64,000 nt of DNA. Source: Hylemonella sp. Lineage in GTDB: Bacteria > Pseudomonadota > Gammaproteobacteria > Burkholderiales > Burkholderiaceae_C. A program made the translations under genes and the position numbers. Positions 9,010 to 24,089 of the stretch are shown here, piece after piece. Below the pieces are notes generated by a model, which did not search any database, was not told where the DNA came from, and saw nothing but the letters and a program-made list of their open reading frames with translations. The stretch is taken from assembly GCF_027532185.1 (NCBI RefSeq), contig NZ_JAPZSV010000002.1, forward strand, positions 458,728 to 522,727, given 5' to 3'. Every line of letters begins with the position of its first letter. Within the stretch, counting starts at the first letter, position 1.

Positions 9010-10410
9010 TCAGACAGGAACGGCCACCAGATCGTGGCCCTGCGCGCCCACGATGCGCGCCCGCGTGAACTCTCCCACCCTGAGCGTCTTGCTGATCTTC
9101 TCCGGCGGCAGCAGCTGCACCACGCCGTCGATCTCGGGCGCATCGGCGTAGCTGCGACCCACCCCGCCCTTGCGGCCCAGGGCCGGCGCGCTGTCCACGA
9201 GCACCTGCATGGTCGCGCCGATGCGCCGCTGCAGGCGGGCCGTGGACACCTCTTCGGCCACGGCCATGAAGCGCGCGCGGCGCTCCTCGCGCAGCGCCTC
9301 GGGCAGCATGCCCGGCAGCTCGTTGGCGGCCGCGCCCTTGACGGGGCTGTAGGCAAAACAACCCGCACGGTCGATCTGCGCCTCGCGCATGAAGTCCAGC
9401 AGGTGCGTGAACTCTTCTTCGGTCTCACCGGGGAAGCCGGCGATGAAGGTGCTGCGGATCACCAGCTCGGGGCAGATCTCACGCCAGCGCTGGATGCGCT
9501 CCAGGTTGCGCTCGCCGCTGGCCGGGCGCTTCATGCGCCGCAGCACCTCAGGGTGGCTGTGCTGGAAGGGCACGTCGAGATAAGGCAGCACCAGGCCCTG
9601 CGCCATCAGCGGCAGGATCTCGTCGACATGCGGATAGGGATAGACGTAATGCAGGCGCACCCAGGCGCCATGCGCCTCGGCCAGCGCGCCCAGGGACTGC
9701 ACCAGATCCAGCATGCGGGTCTTGACCGGCTTGCCGTCCCAGAAACCGGTGCGGTACTTCACGTCCACACCGTAGGCCGAGGTGTCCTGACTGATCACCA
9801 GCAACTCTTTCACGCCGCCTTCAAACAGGGCCTTCGCCTCCTTGAGCACATCACCGACCGGGCGCGAGGCCAGGTCACCGCGCATCGAGGGAATGATGCA
9901 GAAGGTGCAGCGGTGGTTGCAGCCCTCGCTGATCTTCAGGTAGGCGTAGTGGCGCGGCGTGAGCTTGAGCCCGGCTTCCCCGAAAGCACCCGGCACCAGG
10001 TCGATGAAGGGATCGTGCGGCTTGGGCAGGTGGGCGTGCACGGCGTCCATCACTTCCTGCGTGGCGTGCGGGCCGGTCACGGCCAGCACGCTGGGGTGCA
10101 TTTCCCTGACCAGATTGCCGCCGCCCTCGCCCGTCTTGGCGCCCAGGCAGCCCGTCACAATGACTTTGCCGTTCTCGGCCAGGGCCTCGCCGATGGTGTC
10201 CAGGCTCTCCTTGACAGCGTCATCGATGAAACCGCAGGTGTTCACGATCACCAGATCCGCGCCCTGGAAGGTCTTGGAGGTCTGGTAGCCCTCGGCACTC
10301 AATTGCGTGAGGATCAGCTCGGAATCCGTCAGGGCCTTGGGACAGCCCAGGCTGACGAACCCGACCTTGGGGGGCTGCACGCTGGCAGCGGGGGACAAAA
10401 CTTCGCTCAT
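9010..10410 (-). CDS. rimO: Ribosomal protein S12 methylthiotransferase RimO
   Basis: A radical-SAM enzyme of 466 residues that adds a methylthio group to an aspartate of ribosomal protein S12. The N-terminal MTTase domain begins [16 protein letters not shown] and holds the first cluster cysteines (SLGC, VNTCGF, TGCLG). The radical SAM motif CNHRCTFC follows near residue 165, and a C-terminal TRAM domain ends the protein. The KALTDSE form and overall length separate it from MiaB. It is monocistronic as far as can be seen; the amidotransferase gene upstream on the same strand is 44 bases away. Confidence 0.95.
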   Translation of the reverse strand: MSEVLSPAASVQPPKVGFVSLGCPKALTDSELILTQLSAEGYQTSKTFQGADLVIVNTCGFIDDAVKESLDTIGEALAENGKVIVTGCLGAKTGEGGGNLVREMHPSVLAVTGPHATQEVMDAVHAHLPKPHDPFIDLVPGAFGEAGLKLTPRHYAYLKISEGCNHRCTFCIIPSMRGDLASRPVGDVLKEAKALFEGGVKELLVISQDTSAYGVDVKYRTGFWDGKPVKTRMLDLVQSLGALAEAHGAWVRLHYVYPYPHVDEILPLMAQGLVLPYLDVPFQHSHPEVLRRMKRPASGERNLERIQRWREICPELVIRSTFIAGFPGETEEEFTHLLDFMREAQIDRAGCFAYSPVKGAAANELPGMLPEALREERRARFMAVAEEVSTARLQRRIGATMQVLVDSAPALGRKGGVGRSYADAPEIDGVVQLLPPEKISKTLRVGEFTRARIVGAQGHDLVAVPV

Positions 10411-10454
10411 GGCCGCTATTGTCCCAGTATTCCTTCCGGCCTGGCGCCGGGCGC

Positions 10455-11246
10455 TCAGAGATCGGGCAGGCGACTCTGGGCTGCGGCCAGGAAGGCTTCC
10501 AGCAGGGGCGAGCAGTCCAGCAAGTCATTGCCGGCCTGGCTGTGAAACTCCGGATGCCATTGCACGCCGCAGACGAAGCTGCCGCCATTCCAGCGGATGG
10601 CCTCGATCACGCCGTCATCACTGCTCAACGCCTCCACCACCATGTCGCGCCCCAGTCGATGGACACCCTGGTGGTGGATGGACACGACCTGCCCGTCGGA
10701 CCGCTCACCGAACCAGCCGCGCATCAGGCCGTCTTCGGCAAAGCTCACGCGATGCACATGCCGATCGTAGTGGCCGCTTTCATGGTCGTGCGTGTCGGGA
10801 CGCTGGGTCCGCAAATCCTGGTAGAGCGAGCCCCCGAGCGCCACATTGAGCAGCTGCATGCCACGGCAGATGCCCAGGATGGGTTTTCCGGCCTCCATGA
10901 ACTCATGCACCAGCTCCAGCTCGTAGGCATCCCGCACCGGGTCGCCGCTCCATTCGGACCGCAGTGGCTCCTCGCCATAGGCGCGCGGACTCACGTCGGC
11001 ACCGCCCTGCAGGATGAGGCCGTCAAGGTACTGTGCATAGTCGCGCAGACGGATATTGCTGCGTATCAGCTCGCCGCCCTGCACCACCGACGGGACCATG
11101 AGCAGCAGCACGTCGCGTGACATGGCCCACTGGGCCACGCTCTGCTCGTACACCAGCAGGGTCTTGGTCTTGATGCCGCTGGCACCGGGTTCGGGATGAA
11201 AGATGCGGGCCGAGAGGCCGATGCGCAGAGGGGGGCGGCTGCTCAT
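10455..11246 (-). CDS. Class I glutamine amidotransferase, gamma-glutamyl-GABA hydrolase family
   Basis: A 263-residue peptidase C26-type protein. The nucleophile elbow [12 protein letters not shown] places the catalytic Cys at 127, and VQWHPEFH supplies His231 and Glu233, so the full triad is present. [10 protein letters not shown] is also typical of the PuuD group. PuuD hydrolyses gamma-glutamyl-GABA in putrescine breakdown, but no other puu gene is near, so the substrate stays open. It sits between rimO and phaR on the same strand. Confidence 0.88.
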   Translation of the reverse strand: MSSRPPLRIGLSARIFHPEPGASGIKTKTLLVYEQSVAQWAMSRDVLLLMVPSVVQGGELIRSNIRLRDYAQYLDGLILQGGADVSPRAYGEEPLRSEWSGDPVRDAYELELVHEFMEAGKPILGICRGMQLLNVALGGSLYQDLRTQRPDTHDHESGHYDRHVHRVSFAEDGLMRGWFGERSDGQVVSIHHQGVHRLGRDMVVEALSSDDGVIEAIRWNGGSFVCGVQWHPEFHSQAGNDLLDCSPLLEAFLAAAQSRLPDL

Positions 11247-11294
11247 GCCGTCATTGTCGCCCCAAGCGCGGCGCGGCGCAAAGCAGCGCCGCCA

Positions 11295-11828
11295 TCAACG
11301 CTTGAGTCCGAAGGTCTCCAGCATCTGCTCGGTCTGCTTCTGCATCTGCTCCTGCATCTGCAGATATAGGTTTTTCGACTGTTCGAGGTTCTGCGTCACC
11401 AGCCCCTGCATCATGGGTGCCTGCATGGCCATGAACTGGTTCCACATCTCGGGTGTCAGGCCCTGGGACTGCTCAGCCATGCGGGTCTGCAGTTCCTGCA
11501 TCGTCTGGATGTTCTTCTCCAGGTAGCCGCCCATCAAGCCCTGCATGGCGTGCCCATAAAAACGGATGATGTTGGCCAGCAACGAGGTGCTGAACATGGG
11601 CGTGCCGCCCGCTTCTTCTTCCAGGATGATCTGCAACAGGATGCTGCGCGTGAGGTCTTCGCCACTCTTGGCATCACGCACCACGAAGGCTGCGCTGTCC
11701 ATGACCAGTTGCTTGATCTCGGCCAGCGTGATGTAGCTCGAGGTCTGGGTGTCGTACAGACGGCGGTTCGGGTATTTCTTGATCACCCGCTCGGCGCCTG
11801 CAGGCGCCTCAGCCTTTTTTTCCTTCAT
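11295..11828 (-). CDS. phaR: Polyhydroxyalkanoate synthesis repressor PhaR
   Basis: A 177-residue regulator that binds both DNA and PHA granules and represses phasin genes. The N-terminal PHB accumulation domain is recognisable by IKKYPNRRLYDTQTSSYITL and the central part by ILLQIILEEEAGG and MFSTSLLANIIRFYG. The C-terminus is a Gln/Met-rich predicted coiled coil (MQEQMQKQTEQML). No phaC or phaB is adjacent. A second PHA-related gene lies at 40156. A good ribosome-binding site (GGAGAGGAG) precedes the ATG. tRNA-Val lies upstream on the same strand and could be co-transcribed. Confidence 0.95.
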   Translation of the reverse strand: MKEKKAEAPAGAERVIKKYPNRRLYDTQTSSYITLAEIKQLVMDSAAFVVRDAKSGEDLTRSILLQIILEEEAGGTPMFSTSLLANIIRFYGHAMQGLMGGYLEKNIQTMQELQTRMAEQSQGLTPEMWNQFMAMQAPMMQGLVTQNLEQSKNLYLQMQEQMQKQTEQMLETFGLKR

Positions 11829-11963
11829 ACCCGGATCTCCTCTCCTCGGTCCTCACGTCAGCACCGTTGCACTGAGTCGCAACACATTCTAGGAAGCCCC
11901 ATGGGGCCGTGCCCCAAGGTTTACCCTGAGGGGGCATGGCACCCGGTGAAAAGAGGAAGGGAT

Positions 11964-12040
11964 TGGTAGGCGCGATTGGACTCGAACCAACGACCCCCAC
12001 CATGTCAAGGTGGTGCTCTAACCAGCTGAGCTACGCGCCT
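11964..12040 (-). tRNA. tRNA-Val (anticodon GAC)
   Basis: A 77-base tRNA with encoded CCA on the minus strand. The acceptor stem AGGCGCG/CGCGCCT is perfect, the D arm is GCTCAGCTGGTTAGAGC, the anticodon loop TTGACAT carries GAC, and the T loop is TTCGAGT. A TATACT box on the minus strand (12062-12067) lies about 21 bases upstream. Confidence 0.97.
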
Positions 12041-12136
12041 GAGAATTTGTTCGAGACCGCGAGTATAGCAGCAAAAGTGATGAGCTCCGTTGGGGTCGTG
12101 GCAGACTCCGATCTGCGCGCAGGCCCGGGGTCATAA

Positions 12137-12152
12137 TTGACGTTTACGTCAA
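12137..12152. promoter_or_regulatory. Palindromic operator upstream of SDR gene
   Basis: TTGACGTTTACGTCAA is a 16-base dyad with 7-base arms around TT, followed by a further half-site ACGTCAA at 12150-12156 region. It ends 21 bases before the ATG at 12174. The pattern resembles MerR-type LiuR operators known from branched-chain amino acid and acyl-CoA genes in proteobacteria; no such regulator gene is in the window. Confidence 0.55.
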
Positions 12153-12173
12153 CGTCAATCACAGGAGAACTTC

Positions 12174-12932
12174 ATGCAGATCGCTGGCAAGGTATTCATC
12201 GTCACCGGTGGCGCTTCGGGACTGGGCGAAGGCACGGCCCGCATGCTCGCGGCCAACGGCGGCAAGGTCGTCATCGCCGACCTGCAGGTCGAGCGCGGCG
12301 AGGCCGTTGCCAAGGAGATCGGCGGCGCCTTCGTCAAATGCGATGTGAGCCAGGAAGCCGATGGCCAGGCCGTGGTGGCCAAGGCCGTGTCGCTGGGCAA
12401 GCTCATGGGCCTGGTCAACTGCGCGGGCATCGCGCCGGCCGAGAAAACCGTGGGCAAGAACGGCGCACACGCGCTGAGCACGTTCAGCAAGACCATCACG
12501 GTGAACCTGATCGGCAGCTTCAACATGATCCGACTGGCCGCCGACGCCATGTGTAAGAACGAGCCCGAGCCCACGGGCGAGCGCGGCGTGCTGATCTCCA
12601 CCGCCAGCGTGGCCGCCTACGACGGCCAGATCGGACAGGCGGCCTACAGCGCGTCCAAGGGCGGCGTGGTCGGCATGACCCTGCCCATCGCACGCGACCT
12701 GGCACGCAATGGCATCCGCAACATGACCATCGCCCCCGGCATCTTCGGCACGCCCATGCTCTTCGGCATGCCGCAGGAGGTTCAGGACGCGCTGGCCGCC
12801 AGCGTGCCCTTCCCGAGCCGCCTGGGCACACCCGAGGACTACGCCAAGCTGGCGCGGCACATCATCGAGAACGACATGCTCAACGGCGAGGTGATCCGCC
12901 TCGACGGCGCCATCCGCCTCGCGCCACGCTGA
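12174..12932 (+). CDS. SDR-family 3-hydroxyacyl-CoA dehydrogenase (type II, HSD10-like)
   Basis: A 252-residue short-chain dehydrogenase with TGGASGLG at residues 11-18, the catalytic Ser145, Tyr158 and Lys162 (YSASK), and Asp36 (VIADLQ) indicating NAD specificity. The order and spacing follow the type II 3-hydroxyacyl-CoA dehydrogenase / HSD17B10 group, which oxidises 3-hydroxyacyl-CoA in fatty acid or branched-chain breakdown. The C-terminus lacks extensions. A ribosome-binding site ACAGGAGAA precedes the ATG. The palindrome at 12137 suggests repression linked to acyl-CoA or branched-chain metabolism. The ggt gene follows after 13 bases. Confidence 0.87.
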   Translation: MQIAGKVFIVTGGASGLGEGTARMLAANGGKVVIADLQVERGEAVAKEIGGAFVKCDVSQEADGQAVVAKAVSLGKLMGLVNCAGIAPAEKTVGKNGAHALSTFSKTITVNLIGSFNMIRLAADAMCKNEPEPTGERGVLISTASVAAYDGQIGQAAYSASKGGVVGMTLPIARDLARNGIRNMTIAPGIFGTPMLFGMPQEVQDALAASVPFPSRLGTPEDYAKLARHIIENDMLNGEVIRLDGAIRLAPR

Positions 12933-12945
12933 GCACAGACCGACC

Positions 12946-14823
12946 ATGCGTCGCCCTCGGCTCACCCACCTGCTCGCGCTGCTGACGGCAGCGATGCTGG
13001 TGGGCGCGCCGGCGGGCGCGAAATCGCCAGCGCCAGCGGGCGCACCGCTGCAGCCCGAGGCGGCCAGCGGTCGCCAGGCCAAGCCCGGCTGGTCCAGCCG
13101 CAAGTTCGCGGTGGCCGCAGCGCATCCTCTGGCGGTCGATGCGGGCTACCGAGTTCTCAAGGAAGGCGGCAGTGCCATCGACGCGGCGGTCGCCGTGCAG
13201 ATGGTGCTGACCTTGGTCGAACCGCAGTCCAGCGGCATCGGCGGCGGCGCATTTCTGCTGCACCACGATGGCAAGATCACCGAGGCCTATGACGGCCGCG
13301 AGACGGCGCCCAGTGCCGTCGATGAACAACTGTTCCTCGACGATCAGGGCAAGCCCCTGTCCTTCCAGGCAGCCGTGCACAGCGGGCGTTCGGTCGGCAC
13401 CCCCGGCGTGCTGCGCCTGCTGGAGCTGGCCCATCGCCAGCACGGCCAATTGCCCTGGGCCCGTCTGTTCGAACCCGCGATCGCCCTGGCCGAGCAGGGC
13501 TTTGCCGTGAGCCCGCGCCTGCACGCCCTGCTGGCCGAAACCCCCGAGTTGCGGCGTGACCCGGTGGCGGCCGCGCATTACTACGATGCCCAGGGCCGCC
13601 CCTGGCCTGTGGGCCATATGCTCAGCAACCCTGAACTTGCCGCGGTGCTGCGACGCATCGCCGCCGAAGGCAGTGCCGCCTTCTATGGCGGCGAGGTGGC
13701 CGAAGCCATCGTGCGCAAGGTGCGCGAGCATCCGATCCATCCGGGCCGTTTGAGCCTGGAGGACCTCACGGAGTACGAAGCCACGGTGCGCCCGCCCCTG
13801 TGTTTCGTCTACAGCGCACGGCCGCTGAACCCGCCCCAGGCCAAGACAAGGGCGCGGATGCGTGACGTGCGCATCTGCGGCATGCCGCCGCCCAGCTCCG
13901 GCACGCTCGCGGTGGGACAGATCCTGGGCCTGCTGGCCCACACCCCCGCCGCGAAGCTGCCACCGCAGCGCAGTCCTCAGGGGCTGCGACCCGGCCCGCA
14001 CTGGCTGCACCTCTATGCCGAAGCCGCGCGCCTGGCCTTCGCCGACCGCGCGCTTTATGTGGCCGACCCCGACTACGTGCCGCCGCCGGGCCCCAGCTGG
14101 ATGAGCCTGCTTGACGACGACTACATCGCCCAGCGGGCCAAGCTGATCCAGAGCGGTCCGCACGGCAAGCGCGTGCCCGAGGCTCCAGCGGGTGTGCCCG
14201 CCGGTGTGCAGCAGAGCCGCGCCCCCATGCCCGAACAGCCCGAGTACGGCACCAGCCACATCAGCATCGTCGACAGCCAGGGCCGTGCCCTGGCGATGAC
14301 GAGCAGCATCGAAGCCGCCTGGGGGGCCCGCCTCATGGTCAACCGCGGCGTGGGTCTCTCCGGCGGCTTCCTGCTCAACAACCAGCTGACCGACTTCAGC
14401 TTCGTGCCACGCAGCGAGTCGGGCGCGCCGATCGCTAACCGTGTGGAGCCGCGCAAGCGCCCGCGCTCGTCCATGACGCCGCTCTTGGTCTTCGAGCGCC
14501 CGCGCGGCGAATTCCTGCTGAGCGGCGGCAGCCCGGGGGGGGCCTACATCATCCATTACACGGGCAAGCTGCTCTACAGCACGCTGCACTGGGGACTGGA
14601 CGTGCAGCAGGCCATCAACCTGCCCAATATCGCGTCCTTCGGCGGACCCGTGCTGCTGGAAGAAGGTGGCTTCCCGCCCGCTACCTTACGCGCCCTGCGC
14701 CAGCGCGGACACGTCGTGCGCGAGCAGCCTCTGACCAGCGGCCTGCAGGCCATCCAGGTGCGGGGCAAGGGGCTCTACGGCGGCGCCGACCCGCGGCGCG
14801 AGGGTGTGGTCCGGGGCGATTGA
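12946..14823 (+). CDS. ggt: Gamma-glutamyltransferase
   Basis: A 625-residue periplasmic or exported Ntn-hydrolase precursor that cleaves glutathione and transfers gamma-glutamyl groups. The first ~25 residues form a signal peptide (LLALLTAAMLVGAPAGA). The autoprocessing site is present as EYGTSHISIVD with the nucleophile Thr436; LSGGSPGGAYII near the C-terminus is the family glycine-rich loop. It is slightly longer than the usual ~580 residues because of a proline-rich insertion around residues 410-430, just before the cleavage site. It lies 13 bases after the SDR gene and is likely co-transcribed with it. Confidence 0.93.
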   Translation: MRRPRLTHLLALLTAAMLVGAPAGAKSPAPAGAPLQPEAASGRQAKPGWSSRKFAVAAAHPLAVDAGYRVLKEGGSAIDAAVAVQMVLTLVEPQSSGIGGGAFLLHHDGKITEAYDGRETAPSAVDEQLFLDDQGKPLSFQAAVHSGRSVGTPGVLRLLELAHRQHGQLPWARLFEPAIALAEQGFAVSPRLHALLAETPELRRDPVAAAHYYDAQGRPWPVGHMLSNPELAAVLRRIAAEGSAAFYGGEVAEAIVRKVREHPIHPGRLSLEDLTEYEATVRPPLCFVYSARPLNPPQAKTRARMRDVRICGMPPPSSGTLAVGQILGLLAHTPAAKLPPQRSPQGLRPGPHWLHLYAEAARLAFADRALYVADPDYVPPPGPSWMSLLDDDYIAQRAKLIQSGPHGKRVPEAPAGVPAGVQQSRAPMPEQPEYGTSHISIVDSQGRALAMTSSIEAAWGARLMVNRGVGLSGGFLLNNQLTDFSFVPRSESGAPIANRVEPRKRPRSSMTPLLVFERPRGEFLLSGGSPGGAYIIHYTGKLLYSTLHWGLDVQQAINLPNIASFGGPVLLEEGGFPPATLRALRQRGHVVREQPLTSGLQAIQVRGKGLYGGADPRREGVVRGD

Positions 14824-14851
14824 GCGGGCTTCCTACAATCAGGCCCTAGCT

Positions 14852-16720
14852 ATGGCCATCCCCCAGTCCTTCATCCAGGAGTTGCTCGCACGCGCCGACG
14901 TGGTCGAGATCGTTGGCCGCACCGTACAGCTCAAGAAGGGCGGCGCCAATTTCATGGGCCTGTGCCCTTTCCATGCGGAGAAGTCGCCCTCCTTCACGGT
15001 CAGCCCGACCAAGCAGTTCTACCACTGCTTCGGCTGTGGCAAGCATGGGGATGCGATCAACTTCCTGATGGAGCAGACGGGCATGAGCTTCATCGAGGCC
15101 GTGCGCGACCTGGCCCAGCACTACGGGCTGCAGGTGCCCGAAGACGAGGCCAGCCCGCAGGACCGTGCGCGCGCGGCCGAGCAGCGCCAGAAGCAGGCCA
15201 CGCTCAGCGACGTGCTGGAGAAAGCCGGCGAAGCCTGGCGCAAGCAGCTCAAGAACTCGCCGCGCGCGGTGGACTACCTCAAGCGCCGCGGACTCTCGGG
15301 CGAGGTGGCCAAGGCCTTCGGTCTGGGCTATGCCCCCGAGGGCTGGCGCGGCCTGGCCAGCGTGTTCCCGAACTACGACGACCCGCTGCTCACGGAGTCC
15401 GGCCTGGTCATTGCCAGCGAGGGCGAGGATGGTGGTGAGGGCAAACGCTACGACCGCTTCCGCGACCGCATCATGTTCCCCATCCGCAACGTCAAGGGTG
15501 AATGCATCGGCTTTGGCGGACGCGTGCTCGGCGACGAAAAGCCCAAGTACCTGAATTCGCCCGAGACCCCGGTCTTCAGCAAGGGACACGAGCTCTACGG
15601 CCTGTTCGAGGCGCGCAATGCCATCCGCGACGCGGGCTACGTGCTGGTCACCGAAGGCTATATGGACGTGGTGGCCCTGGCCCAACTGGGCTTTCCGAAT
15701 GCCGTCGCCACGCTGGGCACAGCCTGCACCACGGACCATGTGCAGAAACTCTTCCGCTTCACCGACTCGGTCGTCTTCAGCTTCGACGGCGACGCCGCCG
15801 GCCGACGCGCCGCGCGCCGCGCACTCGACGGCGCCCTGCCCTATGCCTCCGATGTGCGTACGGTCAAGTTCCTCTTCCTGCCCGCCGAACACGACCCGGA
15901 CAGCTATATCCGCGAATTCGGAAAGGAAGCCTTTGCGCGCTGCGTGAGCGAGGCCGTGCCGCTGAGCCGCTTTCTGATCGAATCGGCACGCGAGGGCTGT
16001 GACCTGGCCACGGCTGAGGGACGCGCCCGCCTGGCCAGCAACGCCAAGCCGCTGTGGAACGCCCTGCCCGACGGTGCGCTCAAGCGCCAGTTGCTCGGCG
16101 AGATCGCTGGCCTGGTGCAACTCGACACGCAGGAGCTGGGCGGCCTCTGGGCCGGCACGCCTGCCCGTGGCGTTGCCGCACGGAACACGGAACGTGGTCA
16201 GGCCCCGGCTACAGAAACCAGCGACGGCTGGCGCCCCCGTGCCGCGCGGCCGGCCGCCAGCCGCCCGGCCGGCCGGGCCCAACCCGTCAACCGGGCCGAC
16301 CATGCTACGCGCCTGCTGCTGGCCCACAGCCAGCTTTGGGACCAGATTTCGGGGGAGGAACACGGCCTGCTGTGTGCCCTGCCCGGCGCCCACGGTGAGC
16401 TGCTGAGCTGGCTCGAAGCCCAGCTGCATGAGCATGGCCCCCAGCCCTGGGCCGCGCTGCGCGAGGCCCTGCGCGAGCACCCGGCCCAGGCCCTGGCCGA
16501 CCGCTTGATGCTGGGCTCCGACATCGCCGCCACCGACGACCACAGCGAAGCCCTGGCGGAATTGCGCAACCTGCTCAAGCGCATGCTCATCGACCAGCTC
16601 AAGGCCGAGGAGACCGAGGCCATCGAAGCCGCCCGCCTGGATCCGGCGGCCCTGGGGCGCTACCGCGAACTCCAGGCCCGCCGCCTGGCCCTGGAAACGG
16701 GTGCGGCCGCCGCGCAATGA
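14852..16720 (+). CDS. dnaG: DNA primase
   Basis: Primase of 622 residues that makes RNA primers at the replication fork. The ATG at 14852 yields the canonical MAIPQSFIQELLARADVV beginning; an in-frame start at 14804 adds a non-conserved stretch overlapping ggt. The CHC2 zinc site is complete (Cys38, His41, Cys59, Cys62, two residues before the E. coli positions). The TOPRIM core follows (VTEGYMDVVAL near residue 267 and SFDGDAAGRRAARRAL), and then the C-terminal DnaB-binding region. It precedes rpoD as in many proteobacteria; rpsU is not between or directly upstream. Confidence 0.97.
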   Translation: MAIPQSFIQELLARADVVEIVGRTVQLKKGGANFMGLCPFHAEKSPSFTVSPTKQFYHCFGCGKHGDAINFLMEQTGMSFIEAVRDLAQHYGLQVPEDEASPQDRARAAEQRQKQATLSDVLEKAGEAWRKQLKNSPRAVDYLKRRGLSGEVAKAFGLGYAPEGWRGLASVFPNYDDPLLTESGLVIASEGEDGGEGKRYDRFRDRIMFPIRNVKGECIGFGGRVLGDEKPKYLNSPETPVFSKGHELYGLFEARNAIRDAGYVLVTEGYMDVVALAQLGFPNAVATLGTACTTDHVQKLFRFTDSVVFSFDGDAAGRRAARRALDGALPYASDVRTVKFLFLPAEHDPDSYIREFGKEAFARCVSEAVPLSRFLIESAREGCDLATAEGRARLASNAKPLWNALPDGALKRQLLGEIAGLVQLDTQELGGLWAGTPARGVAARNTERGQAPATETSDGWRPRAARPAASRPAGRAQPVNRADHATRLLLAHSQLWDQISGEEHGLLCALPGAHGELLSWLEAQLHEHGPQPWAALREALREHPAQALADRLMLGSDIAATDDHSEALAELRNLLKRMLIDQLKAEETEAIEAARLDPAALGRYRELQARRLALETGAAAAQ

Positions 16721-16742
16721 CCGCCGCCAGGCCGCACCAGCA

Positions 16743-16770
16743 TTGAATTTCCCGCTTTCGCGGGTATAAT
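16743..16770 (+). promoter_or_regulatory. Sigma-70 promoter of rpoD with hairpin spacer
   Basis: TTGAAT (16743-16748) and a perfect TATAAT (16765-16770) are separated by 16 bases. The spacer contains the dyad CCCGC-TTTC-GCGGG (16751-16764). A leader of about 215 bases separates it from the rpoD ATG; in that leader I see no riboswitch and only weak dyads. Confidence 0.72.
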
Positions 16771-16993
16771 CCACGACTGATTTCCGGCAAGAGCGACAGC
16801 AGCACCTCCGGGCCAGGCCAACCGTAGCCTACGCGCACCACCGGCCACCTTACCGCAAGGACTGCATCCCAAATGTTCGCCCTCCCATCTTGCCCCTGAG
16901 GATTTCTCGCCTCTGTCCCCCAACCGCGCCGGTGCTGAACACGGTGCTGTGTTTGTTTCTTCGTGTCCGTTTTTGATGTTTCGAGGTTGATCC

Positions 16994-19447
<2,454 letters not shown>

Positions 19448-19470
19448 TCTGTTGTCTTCGCTCTTGAAGC

Positions 19471-19495
19471 GGCCCGCTTTCGAGCGGGCTTTTTC
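19471..19495 (+). terminator. Rho-independent terminator of rpoD
   Basis: GCCCGC-TTTCGA-GCGGGC stem followed by TTTTTC, 25 bases after the rpoD stop. Confidence 0.9.
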
Positions 19496-19530
19496 TTGTT
19501 CTGCGCTGTGTTTTTTGCTGTCGTGGCATT

Positions 19531-20063
19531 GCCGGGTCTCGCCCCGGCGGGCGAGGTACTTTCTTTTGCTTCGCCAAAAGAAAGTACCCAAAGAAAAAGC
19601 GAGCCGGATTCGTCGGCCCGCTACGCGGGCACGCTGCGTTGCTCGGTCTGAGCGGGGTGCGCGCAAACTCGCCCTACGGGCTCAAACATGCGCGCCCCTT
19701 TTTCCGCTCAGCCCTGCGCTACTCGCCTCCTCATTACGGCGGGGGGAACCGGGAACCGAATACCGAATTCAACGAGGACGCGCCACGGCGCGTCCTCGTG
19801 GGACCCGGCTGTTTGGTATTGCCCGCCCTTGTGTCTGTGCCGAGAAGCGCAGCGGCAGGCGGATCAAGAGACGCGCATGTCTGAGCGCAGCGAGTTTGCG
19901 CGGCTCCCGCCTGGCGCGAGCATCGCAGGGTGCCCCGGCGCAGCTGGGGTCACAGACACTAGGGTCGCCTTCTTTTGCCTACTTTTCTTGGCGACGCAAG
20001 AAAAGTAGGTGCGCCGCCGGGCGCACGTCCCGGCCAAACCAGTCCGCCGGGGCGAGACCCGGC
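19531..20063. repeat. 533-bp non-coding element with 20-bp terminal inverted repeats
   Basis: The ends are an exact 20-base inverted repeat: GCCGGGTCTCGCCCCGGCGG at 19531-19550 and its complement at 20044-20063. Just inside each end is a strong hairpin: a 14-base-pair stem at 19555-19588 (GGTACTTTCTTTTG / CAAAAGAAAGTACC) and a 13-base-pair stem at 19978-20009 (CCTACTTTTCTTG / CAAGAAAAGTAGG). A third, imperfect pair lies further in (19661-19694 with 19872-19901, sharing GCGCAAACTCGC and CATGCGCG). The whole block is therefore a nested, partly palindromic structure. ORFs across it look spurious. Sequences of this kind recur in betaproteobacterial genomes as far as I recall. It separates rpoD from dnaE. 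Confidence 0.75.
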
Positions 20064-20145
20064 TCACCTCGATTGCCAGGATACTCAGCGAAAAGACGGG
20101 AAAACCGCAATGAGTGGGCAAGGCGCGCCCACTAAAATCAAGCCT

Positions 20146-23619
<3,474 letters not shown>

Positions 23620-23628
23620 GGCTGAGCT

Positions 23629-23970
23629 TCACCTTTTGGAGGCCAGGCCCACGTCTGAGATGCTGACGGTGATGATTTCGTAGATGCTGGTGGCCAGCAC
23701 GGCCACGAAGACCAGCATCACCGTGATCATGATCATCAGGCCGGTCCCGGTGCTGCTCAGGCGCACGGTCGCTGCGGCCTGCAGGGCCAGGGGCATGATG
23801 AGCCAGCCCAGCAGGCTGGCCAGGATCACGGCGAACAACACCCGGATCTTGTTGGCCCGCGCTCCGCTGAACAATCCGAAGACAAAGACGGCTAGCGCCA
23901 GCACCAGGGCCGCGATGGACACGGTGTTGCCCAGATCCGGCCAATACAACACCAGATTGCCTGACTGCAT
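23629..23970 (-). CDS. Small membrane protein of unknown function
   Basis: A 113-residue protein with three predicted transmembrane helices (about 17-36, 42-64 and 76-97) and almost no soluble part. I recognise no family motif. The ATG has GGAGAT seven bases upstream on the minus strand, and codon usage fits the neighbourhood, so the gene is probably real. It is convergent with dnaE (nine bases between the stops) and divergent from the TrhO gene. Confidence 0.7.
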   Translation of the reverse strand: MQSGNLVLYWPDLGNTVSIAALVLALAVFVFGLFSGARANKIRVLFAVILASLLGWLIMPLALQAAATVRLSSTGTGLMIMITVMLVFVAVLATSIYEIITVSISDVGLASKR

Positions 23971-24089
23971 GTTCGATCTCCTTCAAGGATGCGCGTAGAC
24001 GGGAGGTCTCGGGTGCTGCGCCGGCACCTGCAGGCTTTATACCTGCAAACCTGCGTCCACTCCGCGCGCGCAAACCTAAAATCCCTGCT

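Noticed and set aside
16771..16993. Riboswitch or regulatory RNA in the long rpoD leader
   Set aside because: Only weak dyads are visible and no known riboswitch core could be matched by eye.
19452..20135. Open frames spanning the repeat between rpoD and dnaE
   Set aside because: They run through hairpins and terminal repeats and have the arginine-rich translated-repeat look of spurious proteins.
20110..20145. Upstream ATG of dnaE at 20110
   Set aside because: The later ATG gives exact E. coli numbering for the catalytic aspartates; the 12 extra residues are not conserved-looking.
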